From: Achromobacter sp. Root83
GTDB taxonomy: Bacteria; Pseudomonadota; Gammaproteobacteria; Burkholderiales; Burkholderiaceae_B
DNA: 64,000 nucleotides
Reading direction: 5' to 3'
NCBI RefSeq assembly: GCF_001428845.1
Contig: NZ_LMIU01000028.1
Location: forward strand, 124,001 to 188,000
Part shown: positions 54,208 through 64,000 of the stretch, piece by piece
Numbering within the stretch: position 1 is the stretch's first letter
How the letters are laid out: every line of letters begins with the position of its first letter
Notes under the pieces: model-generated
What the model saw: only the letters and a program-made list of their open reading frames with translations
The model's database searches: none
Told to the model about the DNA's origin: nothing
Translations under genes and position numbers: made by a program

Positions 54208-54966
54208 ATGAAAGACGAATCCTCCGCCGCGCTGCGCGCGCTGACCCTGCTGGAACAGGTGGCCCGCTCCGGCCAGCCGGTATCGCTGGCCGCGCTGACC
54301 GAAGCCACCGGCCTGCCCAAACCGTCGGTGCTGCGCATCCTGTCGCGCCTGGTGGACGCCGGCATGCTGCTGCGCGAGCCAGCCGGCAAAAGCTATGTCA
54401 GCGGGCCGCGCCTGAGCGCCCTGGCCCGCGACACCCTGCTCAATTCGCCGCTGCGGGGCGAACGCCACCGCATCCTCGACAGCCTGGTCGATGAAATCGG
54501 CGAAACCTGCAACTGCACCATGCTCGACGGCGACGAGGTCATCTACCTGGACCGCGTGGAAACCGCCTGGCCGCTGCGGGTGAACCTGCAATCCGGCTCG
54601 CGCGTGCCCCTGCACTGCTCGGCCAGCGGCAAGCTCTTCCTGGCGCACATGCGCCGCGAACCGCGCGAACGCCTGCTGGCCGCCGCCCCCCTGCCGCGCT
54701 ACACGCCCAACACGCTGTGCGACGTGGCGGCGCTGGAACAGGAGCTGCGTGTCATCAAAAAAGAAGGCGCCAGCTTCGACCGAGAGGAATTCCTGCTGGG
54801 CATCGTCTGCATGGCCGTTCCGATCCTGCACGGCTCCCGCGCCATTGCGGCGGTGGCCTTGCATGCGCCGGTGGCGCGGCTGTCCATCGATGGCGCGCGG
54901 GCGTGGTTGCCGCGCATGCAGGAGGCGGCGAGAGCGCTCGCGGGGACTTACGAGGCGGAGCGCTAG
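54208..54966 (+). CDS. IclR-family transcriptional regulator
   Basis: 252 residues: an N-terminal winged helix (about 8-70; RSGQPVSLAALTEATGLPKP then SVLRILSRLVDAG) and an IclR effector domain (about 80-250; SRVPLHCSASGKLFLAHM; EEFLLGIVCMAVPIL). It is divergent from xsc-pta with a 162-bp gap and probably controls it. A short TTCAA-ATA-TTGAA element (54193-54205) overlaps the translation start and may be an autoregulatory site. The effector is unknown. Confidence 0.88.
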   Translation: MKDESSAALRALTLLEQVARSGQPVSLAALTEATGLPKPSVLRILSRLVDAGMLLREPAGKSYVSGPRLSALARDTLLNSPLRGERHRILDSLVDEIGETCNCTMLDGDEVIYLDRVETAWPLRVNLQSGSRVPLHCSASGKLFLAHMRREPRERLLAAAPLPRYTPNTLCDVAALEQELRVIKKEGASFDREEFLLGIVCMAVPILHGSRAIAAVALHAPVARLSIDGARAWLPRMQEAARALAGTYEAER

Positions 54967-55044
54967 TTATTCTTCGGCGTATCCAAAGGGCCAGCGGCGC
55001 TTGTTCGGGGCCGATTCGGGGGCATCACAGGGGTTGGTTTTCAT
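54967..55044 (-). CDS. Possible 25-residue peptide downstream of the IclR gene
   Basis: A minus-strand frame encodes MKTNPCDAPESAPNKRRWPF and five more residues, ending exactly against the IclR stop. No good ribosome site is seen before its ATG and I do not recognise the product. It is listed because the 296-bp gap before dbpA otherwise holds nothing recognisable. Confidence 0.2.
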   Translation of the reverse strand: MKTNPCDAPESAPNKRRWPFGYAEE

Positions 55045-55262
55045 GGTTGTGTCCGTGGTGTATGTCCCCGAATCCTAGACGACCACTCGTAACAGCAATG
55101 TAAGCGTTCGCAAAGAACCCCGTCAGACGCCAATGGCCACGCTTTTCTCCGGACTTCGATAAAGCCGTGCTGCCTGGCCTTGCGCCGGCGCTCCAACCCC
55201 ATCCCAGGCCTTACACTGTCGCTCGACTCAGCCTTTTAGCGGTTTTTGCGATCCGCCCTATT

Positions 55263-56651
55263 GTGACCAACGCGCCCTTCTCCTCCCTGCCCCTTCTGCC
55301 CGCTCTCCTCGACAACCTGCAAAGCCTGGGTTTCGAACAGATGACGCCCATCCAGGCGCAAAGCCTGCCGCTCATCCTGGAGGGCCGCGATCTGATCGCG
55401 CAAGCCAAGACCGGCAGCGGCAAGACCGCGGCGTTCGGCCTGGGCGTGCTTCAGAACCTGGACGTCAATCGCCTTGCGCCGCAGGCGCTGCTGGTGTGCC
55501 CCACCCGCGAGCTGGCCGACCAGGTGGCGCAGGAACTGCGCCGGCTGGCGCGCCTGATCCCCAACGTCAAGATCCTGACGCTGTGCGGCGGCGCCGCCGC
55601 CCGTCCGCAGGCGGAATCGCTGGCGCGCGGCGCGCATCTGGTGGTGGGCACGCCCGGCCGTATCCAGGACCACCTGGAGCGCGGCAGCCTGGATCTGTCC
55701 GGCCTGAACACGCTGGTGCTGGACGAAGCCGACCGCATGGTGGACATGGGCTTTTATGACGACATCGTCGCCATTGCCTCGCACTGCCCGGCCAAGCGCC
55801 AGACCCTGCTGTTCTCGGCCACCTACCCCGACAACATCCGCAAGCTCAGTGCCCGTTTCCTGCGCAACCCCGCCGAGGTCAAGGTCGAGGCGCAGCATGA
55901 TTCCAGCCGCATCGAACAGTTTTTCTACGAAATCGGCGAAGGCGAACGGCTGGATGCCGTGGCCAAGCTGCTGGCCCACTTCCGTCCGGTCTCCACGCTG
56001 GCGTTCTGCAATACCAAGGTTCGCAGCCATGATCTGGTCGAGCGCCTGCAGGCCGAAGGCATCAGCGCCCAGGCGCTGAACGGCGACCTGGAACAGCGCG
56101 AACGCGACGAGATCCTGATCCAGTTCGCCAACCAGAGCTGCGCCGTGCTGGTCGCCACCGACGTTGCCGCGCGCGGCCTGGACATCCAGAACCTGGGCGC
56201 CGTGATCAACGTGGACGTGACCAAGGACACCGAGGTCCACGTGCATCGCATCGGCCGCAGCGGCCGCGGCGACCAGAAGGGGCTGGCGCTCAGCCTGTGT
56301 TCCCCCGACGAGATGCGCTGGGCCAACCTGATCGAGCAGTACCAGGGCTCGCCGCTGAAATGGGCCGACCTCAAATCGCTGCGGCCCAAGGCCGACCGCC
56401 CGCTGCGCGCGCCGATGATCACCCTGTGCATCCAGGGCGGCAAGAAAGACAAGCTGCGGCCCGGCGACCTGCTGGGCGCCCTGACCGGCGACGGCGGCCT
56501 GACTTTCGAGCAGGTCGGCAAGATCAACATCACCGAGTTCAACTCCTACGTGGCCCTGGACCGCCAGATCGCCAAGCAGGCGTTTTCGCGCGTGTCCAAC
56601 AGCAATATCAAGGGGCGCCGCTTCCGCATGCGCTTCCTGGAAGAGTTCTGA
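55263..56651 (+). CDS. dbpA: ATP-dependent RNA helicase DbpA
   Basis: 462 residues with the full DEAD-box set: Q motif FEQMTPIQ, motif I AKTGSGKT, PTRELA, GTPGR, DEAD, SAT, ATDVAARGLD and HRIGRSGR. The C-terminal about 75 residues (LRAPMITLCIQGGKKDKLRP to NIKGRRFRMRFLEE) match the DbpA RNA-binding domain, which directs DbpA to 23S rRNA hairpin 92 during 50S subunit assembly. The GTG at 55263 gives the expected short N-terminus VTNAPFSSLPLLP; an upstream in-frame ATG would add 32 atypical residues. Confidence 0.93.
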   Translation: MTNAPFSSLPLLPALLDNLQSLGFEQMTPIQAQSLPLILEGRDLIAQAKTGSGKTAAFGLGVLQNLDVNRLAPQALLVCPTRELADQVAQELRRLARLIPNVKILTLCGGAAARPQAESLARGAHLVVGTPGRIQDHLERGSLDLSGLNTLVLDEADRMVDMGFYDDIVAIASHCPAKRQTLLFSATYPDNIRKLSARFLRNPAEVKVEAQHDSSRIEQFFYEIGEGERLDAVAKLLAHFRPVSTLAFCNTKVRSHDLVERLQAEGISAQALNGDLEQRERDEILIQFANQSCAVLVATDVAARGLDIQNLGAVINVDVTKDTEVHVHRIGRSGRGDQKGLALSLCSPDEMRWANLIEQYQGSPLKWADLKSLRPKADRPLRAPMITLCIQGGKKDKLRPGDLLGALTGDGGLTFEQVGKINITEFNSYVALDRQIAKQAFSRVSNSNIKGRRFRMRFLEEF

Positions 56652-56708
56652 CCGACCCGCCGTCCGGCAGCTGTTTGGCGGCGGATTGTTGCGGTATCGA
56701 TGGAAAGC

Positions 56709-56738
56709 TTGTTGGTTTTGCCCGGGTTTTGCCATAAT
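56709..56738 (+). promoter_or_regulatory. Sigma-70-like promoter before the DoxX gene
   Basis: TTGTTG (56709-56714) and CATAAT (56733-56738) are separated by 18 bp, a fair -35/-10 pair in a region otherwise rich in G+C. It lies 120 bp upstream of the ATG at 56858. Confidence 0.4.
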
Positions 56739-56857
56739 GGCGCCGCCAGTTCACACTGGCGGCATCCCAGGCGGGACGCCGCCGTGCGCGGAACCAACGG
56801 CACGCCTTGCGCTCCAACCGCGCACTGCCCCCTTAACCATCACAAGAGAAACTCACC

Positions 56858-57262
56858 ATGATCAAGTCCGATGACACCGGCAAGCTGATCCTGCGCCTGA
56901 CCCTCGGTATCCTGATTCTGCTACACGGCCTGGCCAAAGTGACCGGCGGTGTCGGTGGCATCAGCGGCATGCTGTCTTCGCACGGCCTGCCCGGCTTTCT
57001 GGCCTATGGCGCCTACGTCGGGGAAATCATCGCCCCCGTCCTGCTGATCATCGGCGTCTATACGCGCCTGGGCGGCATCCTGATCGCCATCAACATGGTC
57101 GTCGCGATTCTGCTTGCGCATAGCGGCCAGATCAGCAGCCTCAACAACCAAGGCGGGTGGGCGCTGGAACTGCAAGGCATGTTCCTGTTCGCGGGCCTGG
57201 CCATCGCCTTTATGGGCGCGGGCCGTTTCAGCCTGTCCGGCAACGGCGGCCGCTGGAACTGA
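56858..57262 (+). CDS. DoxX-family membrane protein
   Basis: 134 residues with four membrane spans (about 10-30, 44-66, 70-90 and 105-125) and the DoxX-type opening LILRLTLGILILLHGLAKV, then FLAYGAYVGEIIAPVLLIIG. DoxX-like proteins are linked in some bacteria to redox stress or quinone and sulfur metabolism, but no role can be fixed here. It seems to be a single-gene unit. Confidence 0.85.
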   Translation: MIKSDDTGKLILRLTLGILILLHGLAKVTGGVGGISGMLSSHGLPGFLAYGAYVGEIIAPVLLIIGVYTRLGGILIAINMVVAILLAHSGQISSLNNQGGWALELQGMFLFAGLAIAFMGAGRFSLSGNGGRWN

Positions 57263-57486
57263 AGCCTCGGCGGCAAGCGGGACAAGGGGGTCGCTCAGGC
57301 GGCCCCTTTGCATTTCCGCAGACATTGATACGAACGACATCGACAGTCACGCAGGCGCAAACATCGGTCACGCGAAAGCTGTTTCGGAACGATTACAGTC
57401 CCGAACTCACGCCGTCCGCTGTGGCCTAATTCCTAAGAGCGCGACAAGGGCGTGATACACGCCCGGCGCCTGGCAGGAGCCGTCTG

Positions 57487-57654
57487 ATGAAGAAGAGTCT
57501 GTTGATGATGCTGGCGGTGGCAAGCAGCCTGACCGGATGCGTGGTGGTGCCGGCGCGGCCGGCGTACTACCGCCCCGCGCCGGTTTACTACACGCCGCAT
57601 TACTACTACTACCCGGCGTATCCCGCGCCGCATTACTACTATCGCGGGTACTGA
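57487..57654 (+). CDS. Small tyrosine-rich lipoprotein
   Basis: 55 residues: a lipoprotein signal MKKSLLMMLAVASSLTGC (lipobox LTGC, Cys18) followed by VVVPARPAYYRPAPVYYTPH and a tail rich in Tyr, Pro and His. About one residue in three of the mature part is Tyr. It lies 30 bp upstream of the YXWGXW protein gene, whose exported product has similar aromatic-rich segments; the two may work together at the envelope. An AGGAG segment lies upstream. I do not recognise a named family. Confidence 0.7.
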   Translation: MKKSLLMMLAVASSLTGCVVVPARPAYYRPAPVYYTPHYYYYPAYPAPHYYYRGY

Positions 57655-57684
57655 TCCGCGCACCCGTTGCGTCCAGGAAACCCC

Positions 57685-59214
<1,530 letters not shown>

Positions 59215-59296
59215 ACTGGACCCGCGCCATCCGCGCGGCTACAGTAACCCCCTGCCGCGGCGTTCCCACGCGGCGTCCCGACTCCAGGAGATTCCA

Positions 59297-59833
59297 ATGA
59301 AGCGCCTTGCCCCGTGGTTACTGCTATGCGGCGTACTAGCCGGCCCGTCGGCGCAGGCCGCGCTAAACGTGGGCGCCCCCGCGCCGGACTTCAACGCGCA
59401 GGCCTCCCTGGGCGGGAACGTCTTCACCTTCAAGCTGAACGAGGCGCTCAAGCAGGGTCCGGTGGTGCTGTACTTCTTTCCGGCCGCGTTCACGCAGGGC
59501 TGCACGATCGAAGCGCACAACTTCGCCGAAGCCACCGACGAATACAAGTCGCTGGGCGCCACCGTCATCGGCGTATCGACGGACAACATCGACACGCTGA
59601 ACAAGTTCTCGGTCAGCGAATGCCGCAACAAGTTCGCCGTCGCGGCGGACGGCGACGGCAAGATCATGAAAGCGTATGACGCCGTGCACGACAAGCGCCC
59701 CGAATACGCGCAGCGCGTGTCCTACGTGATCTCGCCGGAAGGCAAGATCCTGTATGAGTTCACGGACATGAGCCCCGAGTCGCACGTGGCCAACACGATG
59801 CGCGCGTTGCGCGCGTGGAAGGCCAAGCAATAA
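59297..59833 (+). CDS. Periplasmic peroxiredoxin (AhpC/TSA, BCP-like)
   Basis: 178 residues with a Sec signal (about 1-21, ending AQA) and a thioredoxin-fold peroxiredoxin domain. The peroxidatic Cys lies in AAFTQGCTIEAHNF and a second Cys in VSECRNKF may resolve it. It would reduce peroxides outside the cytoplasm. An unusual point is the sequence before the active Cys (FTQGC in place of the common TPVCT or TTGCT). The start at 59297 has CCAGGAG upstream. Confidence 0.85.
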   Translation: MKRLAPWLLLCGVLAGPSAQAALNVGAPAPDFNAQASLGGNVFTFKLNEALKQGPVVLYFFPAAFTQGCTIEAHNFAEATDEYKSLGATVIGVSTDNIDTLNKFSVSECRNKFAVAADGDGKIMKAYDAVHDKRPEYAQRVSYVISPEGKILYEFTDMSPESHVANTMRALRAWKAKQ

Positions 59834-59899
59834 GCCCCGGCCAGGCCCCAGCGCCATTGGCGGGGGCCTGGGCGAGGCTATTTGGGATATGAACAGGCC

Positions 59900-61348
59900 C
59901 TAGTTGAAAGGCCAGACCGTGGGATGCGTGCCGGGCGGGCTGGACGGACGCGTCCAGCGGGCCGGAGTTTCTGAAAACCGGGCGGCGTGGCGCAACGCGA
60001 CCAGTTCGCCAAAACCCGACGGCACCGTTTCCAGCAAGCCGTCGAAGCCGGGCATCGGACAGGCAAGCCCGCCATCCACCCGGCCCAGGTTGCGCAGCCA
60101 TTGCGCGGTCTGCGCCAGGGACACCCGCACATGCCAGCTTCCGCCTTCGGTCGCCTGGCGCGCCAAGGCCACTTGCGCCCCGAAAGCCATCAGATAGCCG
60201 GAGGCATGATCCAGGATCTGCATCGGCAGCTCCTTGGGCGCCTCCTGGCCTGCCGCCAGGGCCTCCGCATGATTGAAGCCGCTTGCCGTCTGCACCAGGG
60301 AATCGAAGCCCCGGCGATTGGACCAGGGCCCCACGTTGCCATAGGCGGACAGGGACACGTAGACGATGCCGGGCCGGATCCGCGCGGCGTCGAGCGGCCC
60401 GAAGCCCAGCGCGGACAGCCCGCCGGGACGGTAGCCCTGCACGAACACATGGGCGCTGCGCAGCAGATTGCCCAGCGCGATGCGGCCGTCGGCCGTGTCC
60501 AGGTCGGCCAGCACCGACAGCTTGCCGCGGCTGGTGTCGATGATGTTGTCGATATTGGGCAGTTGCGGGGAATTGACCAGCATCACGTCGGCGCCGTAAG
60601 CGGCCAGCGCCCTGCCGCAAACGGGTCCGGCGATGATGCGCGTCAGGTCCAGCACGCGGATGTCTTTGAGCGGGCGGGCATCCTGCCCATATTTGGGCAA
60701 GGGCCGCGGATCGGCTTCGCCGATGCGCTCGACAGTGAGCAGCGGTTGCGCGGCAATCGCCTGGCCCTGCGGGTGCCGGTCCCATTCGTCGAAGCTGCGC
60801 ATGGCGGATACCACCATGCCGGCGTCCGCCGCGACCTGCTCGAAATCCAGCGCCTTCCAGCGGCTCAGCGCGCGCTCCACCGCGTCGCGCGTGGCGCCGT
60901 CGCCCGTGGGGCAACCCAGCAGCGCCAGCGCGCCATCGCGATGGTGGGCGAAATTGGCGTGGATGCGCACCCACCCGCCATCGCCGCAACGATAGACCCC
61001 GGTGATCGGATCCCTCGGATTGGGGGTGACGCCATTGATCGCGAAGTGACTGCGGCATTCCTGAGCCGCGTGCAGCATGTCTACGCTGACCTGCTGCCTT
61101 GCGCCGCCGCGCTGGTGCCAGATTTCCGCCGCGGCCAAAGCCGCCGCCGCCATGCTGGCCTGCGCCGCCGCGCCCACGGCGAAGGACGAAGGAACAACAG
61201 GGTCCGCACCGGTCAGCACTACATGTTCCAGCGACTCTTCTGGCAGGTCCACCGAGCGCCAGAGATTCTGCAAAACATCGCGGGACGTCTTGCCGGCGGG
61301 TGTGCGTCCCCTCAGAAAGGACGGGCGAAAGTCCATCAGATTTCCCAT
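59900..61348 (-). CDS. CaiB/BaiF (family III) CoA-transferase-like protein
   Basis: 482 residues. The standard family opening (IRVLDLTRIIAGPVCGRALA, then GADVMLV) appears only at about residue 228, after an N-terminal half (QNLWRSVDLPEESLEHVVLT; QQVSVDMLHAAQECRSHFAI) that itself looks like a rearranged second CoA-transferase half. The order is therefore swapped compared with Frc/CaiB proteins. The region around RGFDSLVQTASG corresponds to the usual post-active-site segment. The acyl-CoA substrates are unknown. ATG 61348 is used; ATG 61336 is also possible. Confidence 0.75.
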   Translation of the reverse strand: MGNLMDFRPSFLRGRTPAGKTSRDVLQNLWRSVDLPEESLEHVVLTGADPVVPSSFAVGAAAQASMAAAALAAAEIWHQRGGARQQVSVDMLHAAQECRSHFAINGVTPNPRDPITGVYRCGDGGWVRIHANFAHHRDGALALLGCPTGDGATRDAVERALSRWKALDFEQVAADAGMVVSAMRSFDEWDRHPQGQAIAAQPLLTVERIGEADPRPLPKYGQDARPLKDIRVLDLTRIIAGPVCGRALAAYGADVMLVNSPQLPNIDNIIDTSRGKLSVLADLDTADGRIALGNLLRSAHVFVQGYRPGGLSALGFGPLDAARIRPGIVYVSLSAYGNVGPWSNRRGFDSLVQTASGFNHAEALAAGQEAPKELPMQILDHASGYLMAFGAQVALARQATEGGSWHVRVSLAQTAQWLRNLGRVDGGLACPMPGFDGLLETVPSGFGELVALRHAARFSETPARWTRPSSPPGTHPTVWPFN

Positions 61349-61648
61349 AGCGTTTTGTCTGCTCTCATCGTTTATTGCATTACAAGGCGGGGCTCAAGCC
61401 GCGTCAATACGCGCGGCGCGCCAGCGTGTTTCATGGTTTGACCGGCGCGAACTCCCGCCAGCCCGCCCGCCTCTGCCCTTCGCCCGGGCCAATGCCGCGC
61501 GCCGTGCGCGGCGCGCGGACACATCTACTCGTAGTTTTTACATCGTCTTCCAGGCCTTGCGGCCACGGGGCGGCGCTCTCGGCTCGGGATAGAATCCACC
61601 CTCTACCGGCCGCCCCGCACGCCATTACCCTGCCCCTGGAGCTCCCCC
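61349..61648. other. Divergent intergenic region with a 10-bp GC hairpin
   Basis: This 300-bp gap separates the minus-strand CoA-transferase gene from phrB. CCGCGCGCCG (61495-61504) pairs perfectly with CGGCGCGCGG (61509-61518). No gene or clear promoter was recognised. Confidence 0.4.
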
Positions 61649-63067
61649 ATGAACACGTTGCTCTGGTTGCGCACCGACCTGCGCATGCACGACAACGCCG
61701 CCTTGGCCGCGGCCGCCGAAGCCGGCACGGTCACCGCGCTTTTCCTGGCTGCCCCGGGGCAATGGCGTCAGCACGGCGACGCGCCCGCCAAGGTGGATTT
61801 CTGGCTGCGCAACCTGCGCGAGCTATCCCGCGGCCTGGCTCAAGCAGGCATTCCCATGAAGCTGTTGACCGTGCATGACTGGAGCGAAGCCCCTGCCGCC
61901 ATCGCCGGGTTCTGCCAGGCGCACGCGATCGCGCAGGTTCATGCCAACGCCGAGTGGGCCGTCAACGAACGCCGCCGCGACGCCGCCGTCGCGGCCAGCC
62001 TGCAAGCCATCGGCGTGGACTGGACCGTGCACCATGGCGCATCGCTGCTGCGTCCTGGCAGCGTGCTCACGGGCAAGGGCGACTGCTATCGTGTCTACAC
62101 GCCCTACGCCCGCACTTGCCGCGAACGCCTGCGCACGGCGCCGGTCCGCGCCATCCCCGCGCCGCGCGCGCAAACGCCGCCGTCCTGGCCGGCCGATCCC
62201 CTGCCCCAGGCCTTTGACGGCTTCGACGCGCCCTCCGATGCCGTGCGCGCGCTCTGGCCCGCGGGCGAAGCCGCGGCCAGCGACCGCCTGGCCGCCTTCG
62301 CCGACAGCGCCATCGACGCCTACAAGGACGAACGCGATTTTCCATCCCTGCCCGCCACCAGTTGCCTGTCGCCCTATCTGGCGGCAGGCGTGCTGTCGCC
62401 AGGCCAGGCCCTGCGCGCCGCGCTGGCGGCCAATCACGGCGAACTGGACAGCGGCCGCGCGGGGGCCGCCACGTGGATCAACGAACTGCTGTGGCGCGAG
62501 TTCTACCAGCACCTGCTGGCCGCCTATCCGTCCTTGTCCATGCACCAGCCCATGAAACCGGAGACCGCCGCCGTGCCCTGGCGCGACTCGCCCAGCGACC
62601 TGCTCGCCTGGCAGCAGGGCCAGACCGGCATTCCCATCGTGGACGCCGCCATGCGCCAGTTGCTGGCGCTGGGCTGGATGCACAACCGGCTGCGCATGGT
62701 GACCGCGATGTTCCTGTCCAAGAATCTGCTGATCGACTGGCGGCGGGGCGAGGCCTGGTTCATGTCGCAACTGGTGGACGGCGATCTGGCCGCCAACAAC
62801 GGCGGCTGGCAATGGAGCGCCTCCACCGGCGCGGATGCCGTGCCGTACTTCCGCGTCTTCAATCCGCTTTCGCAATCGCGCAGGTTCGATCCGCGCGGCG
62901 TGTTCCTGCGTGAATGGCTGCCGGAACTGGCGCACCTGGATGACCGGGCCATCCACGATCCAAGCCCCATGGAACGCGCGGCCGCCGGCTATCCGCTGTC
63001 CATCGTCGATCTGGCGCAAAGCCGGCTGCGGGCACTGGAAGCGTTCGGCAACCTGCCCGCCGCCTGA
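61649..63067 (+). CDS. phrB: Deoxyribodipyrimidine photolyase, class I
   Basis: 472 residues. The N-terminal antenna-binding domain (MNTLLWLRTDLRMHDNAALA) and the C-terminal FAD domain with WINELLWREFYQHLLA, GQTGIPIVDAAMRQL, WMHNRLRMVTAMFLSKNLLI and DGDLAANNGGWQWSASTGAD are all present. The enzyme repairs cyclobutane pyrimidine dimers in light. Motifs of the Trp electron-transfer chain and the Asn that touches FAD are intact, so it should be active. It stands as its own unit behind CTGGAG. Confidence 0.95.
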   Translation: MNTLLWLRTDLRMHDNAALAAAAEAGTVTALFLAAPGQWRQHGDAPAKVDFWLRNLRELSRGLAQAGIPMKLLTVHDWSEAPAAIAGFCQAHAIAQVHANAEWAVNERRRDAAVAASLQAIGVDWTVHHGASLLRPGSVLTGKGDCYRVYTPYARTCRERLRTAPVRAIPAPRAQTPPSWPADPLPQAFDGFDAPSDAVRALWPAGEAAASDRLAAFADSAIDAYKDERDFPSLPATSCLSPYLAAGVLSPGQALRAALAANHGELDSGRAGAATWINELLWREFYQHLLAAYPSLSMHQPMKPETAAVPWRDSPSDLLAWQQGQTGIPIVDAAMRQLLALGWMHNRLRMVTAMFLSKNLLIDWRRGEAWFMSQLVDGDLAANNGGWQWSASTGADAVPYFRVFNPLSQSRRFDPRGVFLREWLPELAHLDDRAIHDPSPMERAAAGYPLSIVDLAQSRLRALEAFGNLPAA

Positions 63068-63079
63068 CCTCCCCGTATC

Positions 63080-63093
63080 TTGATGTAAATCAA
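63080..63093 (+). promoter_or_regulatory. Perfect FNR/Anr-type box before aer
   Basis: TTGAT-GTAA-ATCAA is an exact match to the FNR consensus TTGAT-N4-ATCAA. It lies 65 bp before the aer-like ATG at 63158, a suitable distance for activation. FNR control of the aerotaxis receptor is known in E. coli, so the placement makes sense. Confidence 0.75.
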
Positions 63094-63157
63094 CGTCATC
63101 GCCGTGCCCGTCCCGGATGATCCGGCTGCAACACGCCCATCACAGGACGAAAGACGC

Positions 63158-64000
63158 ATGCGCAACAATCAACCGGTACATGACAAGGAATACACGCTGC
63201 GCGACGAGCAGTACCTGATTTCTCGCACGGACGCGCGCGGCCGCATCATCTACGCCAATCCGGCGTTCGTCGAAGTCAGCGGCTTTTCCCGCGAGGAACT
63301 GGTGGGCGCGGCCCACAATATCGTGCGCCATCCCGACATGCCCGAGGCCGCGTTCGAAGACCTGTGGCGCACCATTCAGCGCGGCGAATCCTGGACCGGC
63401 GTGGTTAAGAACCGCCGCAAGGACGGCGGCTTTTATTGGGTGCTGGCCAATGTCACGCCCATCGTGGAACGCGGCGAGACCGTCTGCTATGCCTCGGTGC
63501 GCGTCAAGCCGACGCACGCGCAGATCGAGTCCGCGCGGCATCTGTACGCGGGGCTCCGCGACGGCACGGCGCAGGGCATCCGGCTCAGCCGTGGACAGGC
63601 CAGGCCCACCGGCCTGCGCGGCGTGCTGGCGCGCCTGAAAGTATGGCGTTTGACTGGCGTGCGTTCGCGCATGCTGGCCTGGGCCGTGCTCGCGTCCTCG
63701 TTGTTCCTGGGCGCGGCGGGGGTCGCCCTCTACGGCATGTTCGACCGCATGAGCACCCAGGAACTCGCCATCGCGGCCGGCGTGGTCGCGGGCGGCGTCA
63801 TCCTGATCTTCGCGTCGGGATGGGGCTTTGCCCGATCCATCGCCGGGCTGCTGGTGACGGCCACCGACTTCACGCGGCAGGTCGCCGCGGGCAACCTGAG
63901 CACCCCATTGCCGCCGGGTGCCATACGCGACGAAATCGGGGCGCTGAAATTCTCGCTCGAGGTCATGCGCAAAAGCCTGGTCAGCATCACGCGCGATGTC
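63158..64000 (+). CDS. aer: Aer-type energy-taxis receptor, C-terminus outside the window
   Basis: The frame is open from ATG 63158 to the right edge, 281 residues. The N-terminal PAS domain (about 8-120: LISRTDARGRIIYANPAF, GAAHNIVRHPDMPEAAFEDL, GVVKNRRKDGGFYWVLANVT) closely follows E. coli Aer, which binds FAD and reports redox state. An F1-type linker, two closely spaced membrane spans (about 174-192 and 200-222) and the start of a HAMP domain follow. The methyl-accepting signalling domain lies outside. AGGACGAAAG precedes the start. Confidence 0.9.
   Translation, partial: MRNNQPVHDKEYTLRDEQYLISRTDARGRIIYANPAFVEVSGFSREELVGAAHNIVRHPDMPEAAFEDLWRTIQRGESWTGVVKNRRKDGGFYWVLANVTPIVERGETVCYASVRVKPTHAQIESARHLYAGLRDGTAQGIRLSRGQARPTGLRGVLARLKVWRLTGVRSRMLAWAVLASSLFLGAAGVALYGMFDRMSTQELAIAAGVVAGGVILIFASGWGFARSIAGLLVTATDFTRQVAAGNLSTPLPPGAIRDEIGALKFSLEVMRKSLVSITRDV

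Overview
The window is high-GC (about two thirds G+C) chromosomal DNA. Gene content and protein style (TctA-like permease, MocR regulators, pentapeptide MXKDX protein, YXWGXW protein, taurine dehydrogenase route) fit a beta-proteobacterium of the Alcaligenaceae, of the Achromobacter/Bordetella type. That is inference from gene content, not a database match. No rRNA genes, complete tRNA genes, transposases or CRISPR arrays were recognised.

Layout. 1-1841: a KatE-type catalase (cut by the left edge) behind a ferritin-like protein gene. 2234-5812: a small membrane protein, then an anaerobic ribonucleotide reductase locus (nrdD, a separate 60-residue glycyl-radical polypeptide, nrdG) behind an FNR-like site and two NrdR-like boxes. 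5803-10582: a MocR regulator divergent from a class II (degradative) HMG-CoA reductase and two membrane proteins, with a symmetrical operator between them. 10770-15278: a nitronate monooxygenase-like flavoprotein, then a TetR regulator with a perfect 18-bp palindromic operator and a PEP-utilising, rifampin-phosphotransferase-like enzyme. 15378-20935: a two-component system facing a periplasmic oxidative-repair cluster (b-type cytochrome, Tat-exported molybdoenzyme, MXKDX-repeat protein, Tat-exported MsrB, Sec-exported MsrA). 21215-27361: an accessory region of lower G+C with hipBA, a diguanylate cyclase, and three minus-strand genes: a HEPN-motif protein preceded by a tRNA-like leader, a uracil-DNA-glycosylase-fold-like protein and a PD-(D/E)xK nuclease.

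27552-36051: Dps, an MFS transporter, a 1.2-kb stretch packed with structured repeats (two related elements with covarying inverted arms, tandem 19-nt and 18-nt repeats), ybdD-cstA, a divergent Cache-type sensor kinase/LuxR regulator pair, and folE. 36400-54966: a taurine region. TauABC import taurine, TauXY would oxidise it to sulfoacetaldehyde, Xsc would make acetyl phosphate plus sulfite, and Pta would give acetyl-CoA; TauR (MocR) and an IclR protein are the likely regulators. A Dpp-type peptide/opine ABC transporter, an amidohydrolase and a CobW GTPase lie between the two halves on the same strand. 55263-64000: DbpA helicase, DoxX protein, a small tyrosine-rich lipoprotein, a YXWGXW/poly-Gln protein, a periplasmic peroxiredoxin, a CoA-transferase family III protein, DNA photolyase, and an Aer-type energy-taxis receptor (cut by the right edge) behind a perfect FNR-type box.

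The points most worth following up are the split glycyl-radical NrdD, the HEPN/UDG-like/nuclease gene group with its tRNA-like leader, and the paired structured elements at about 29.6 and 30.4 kb.
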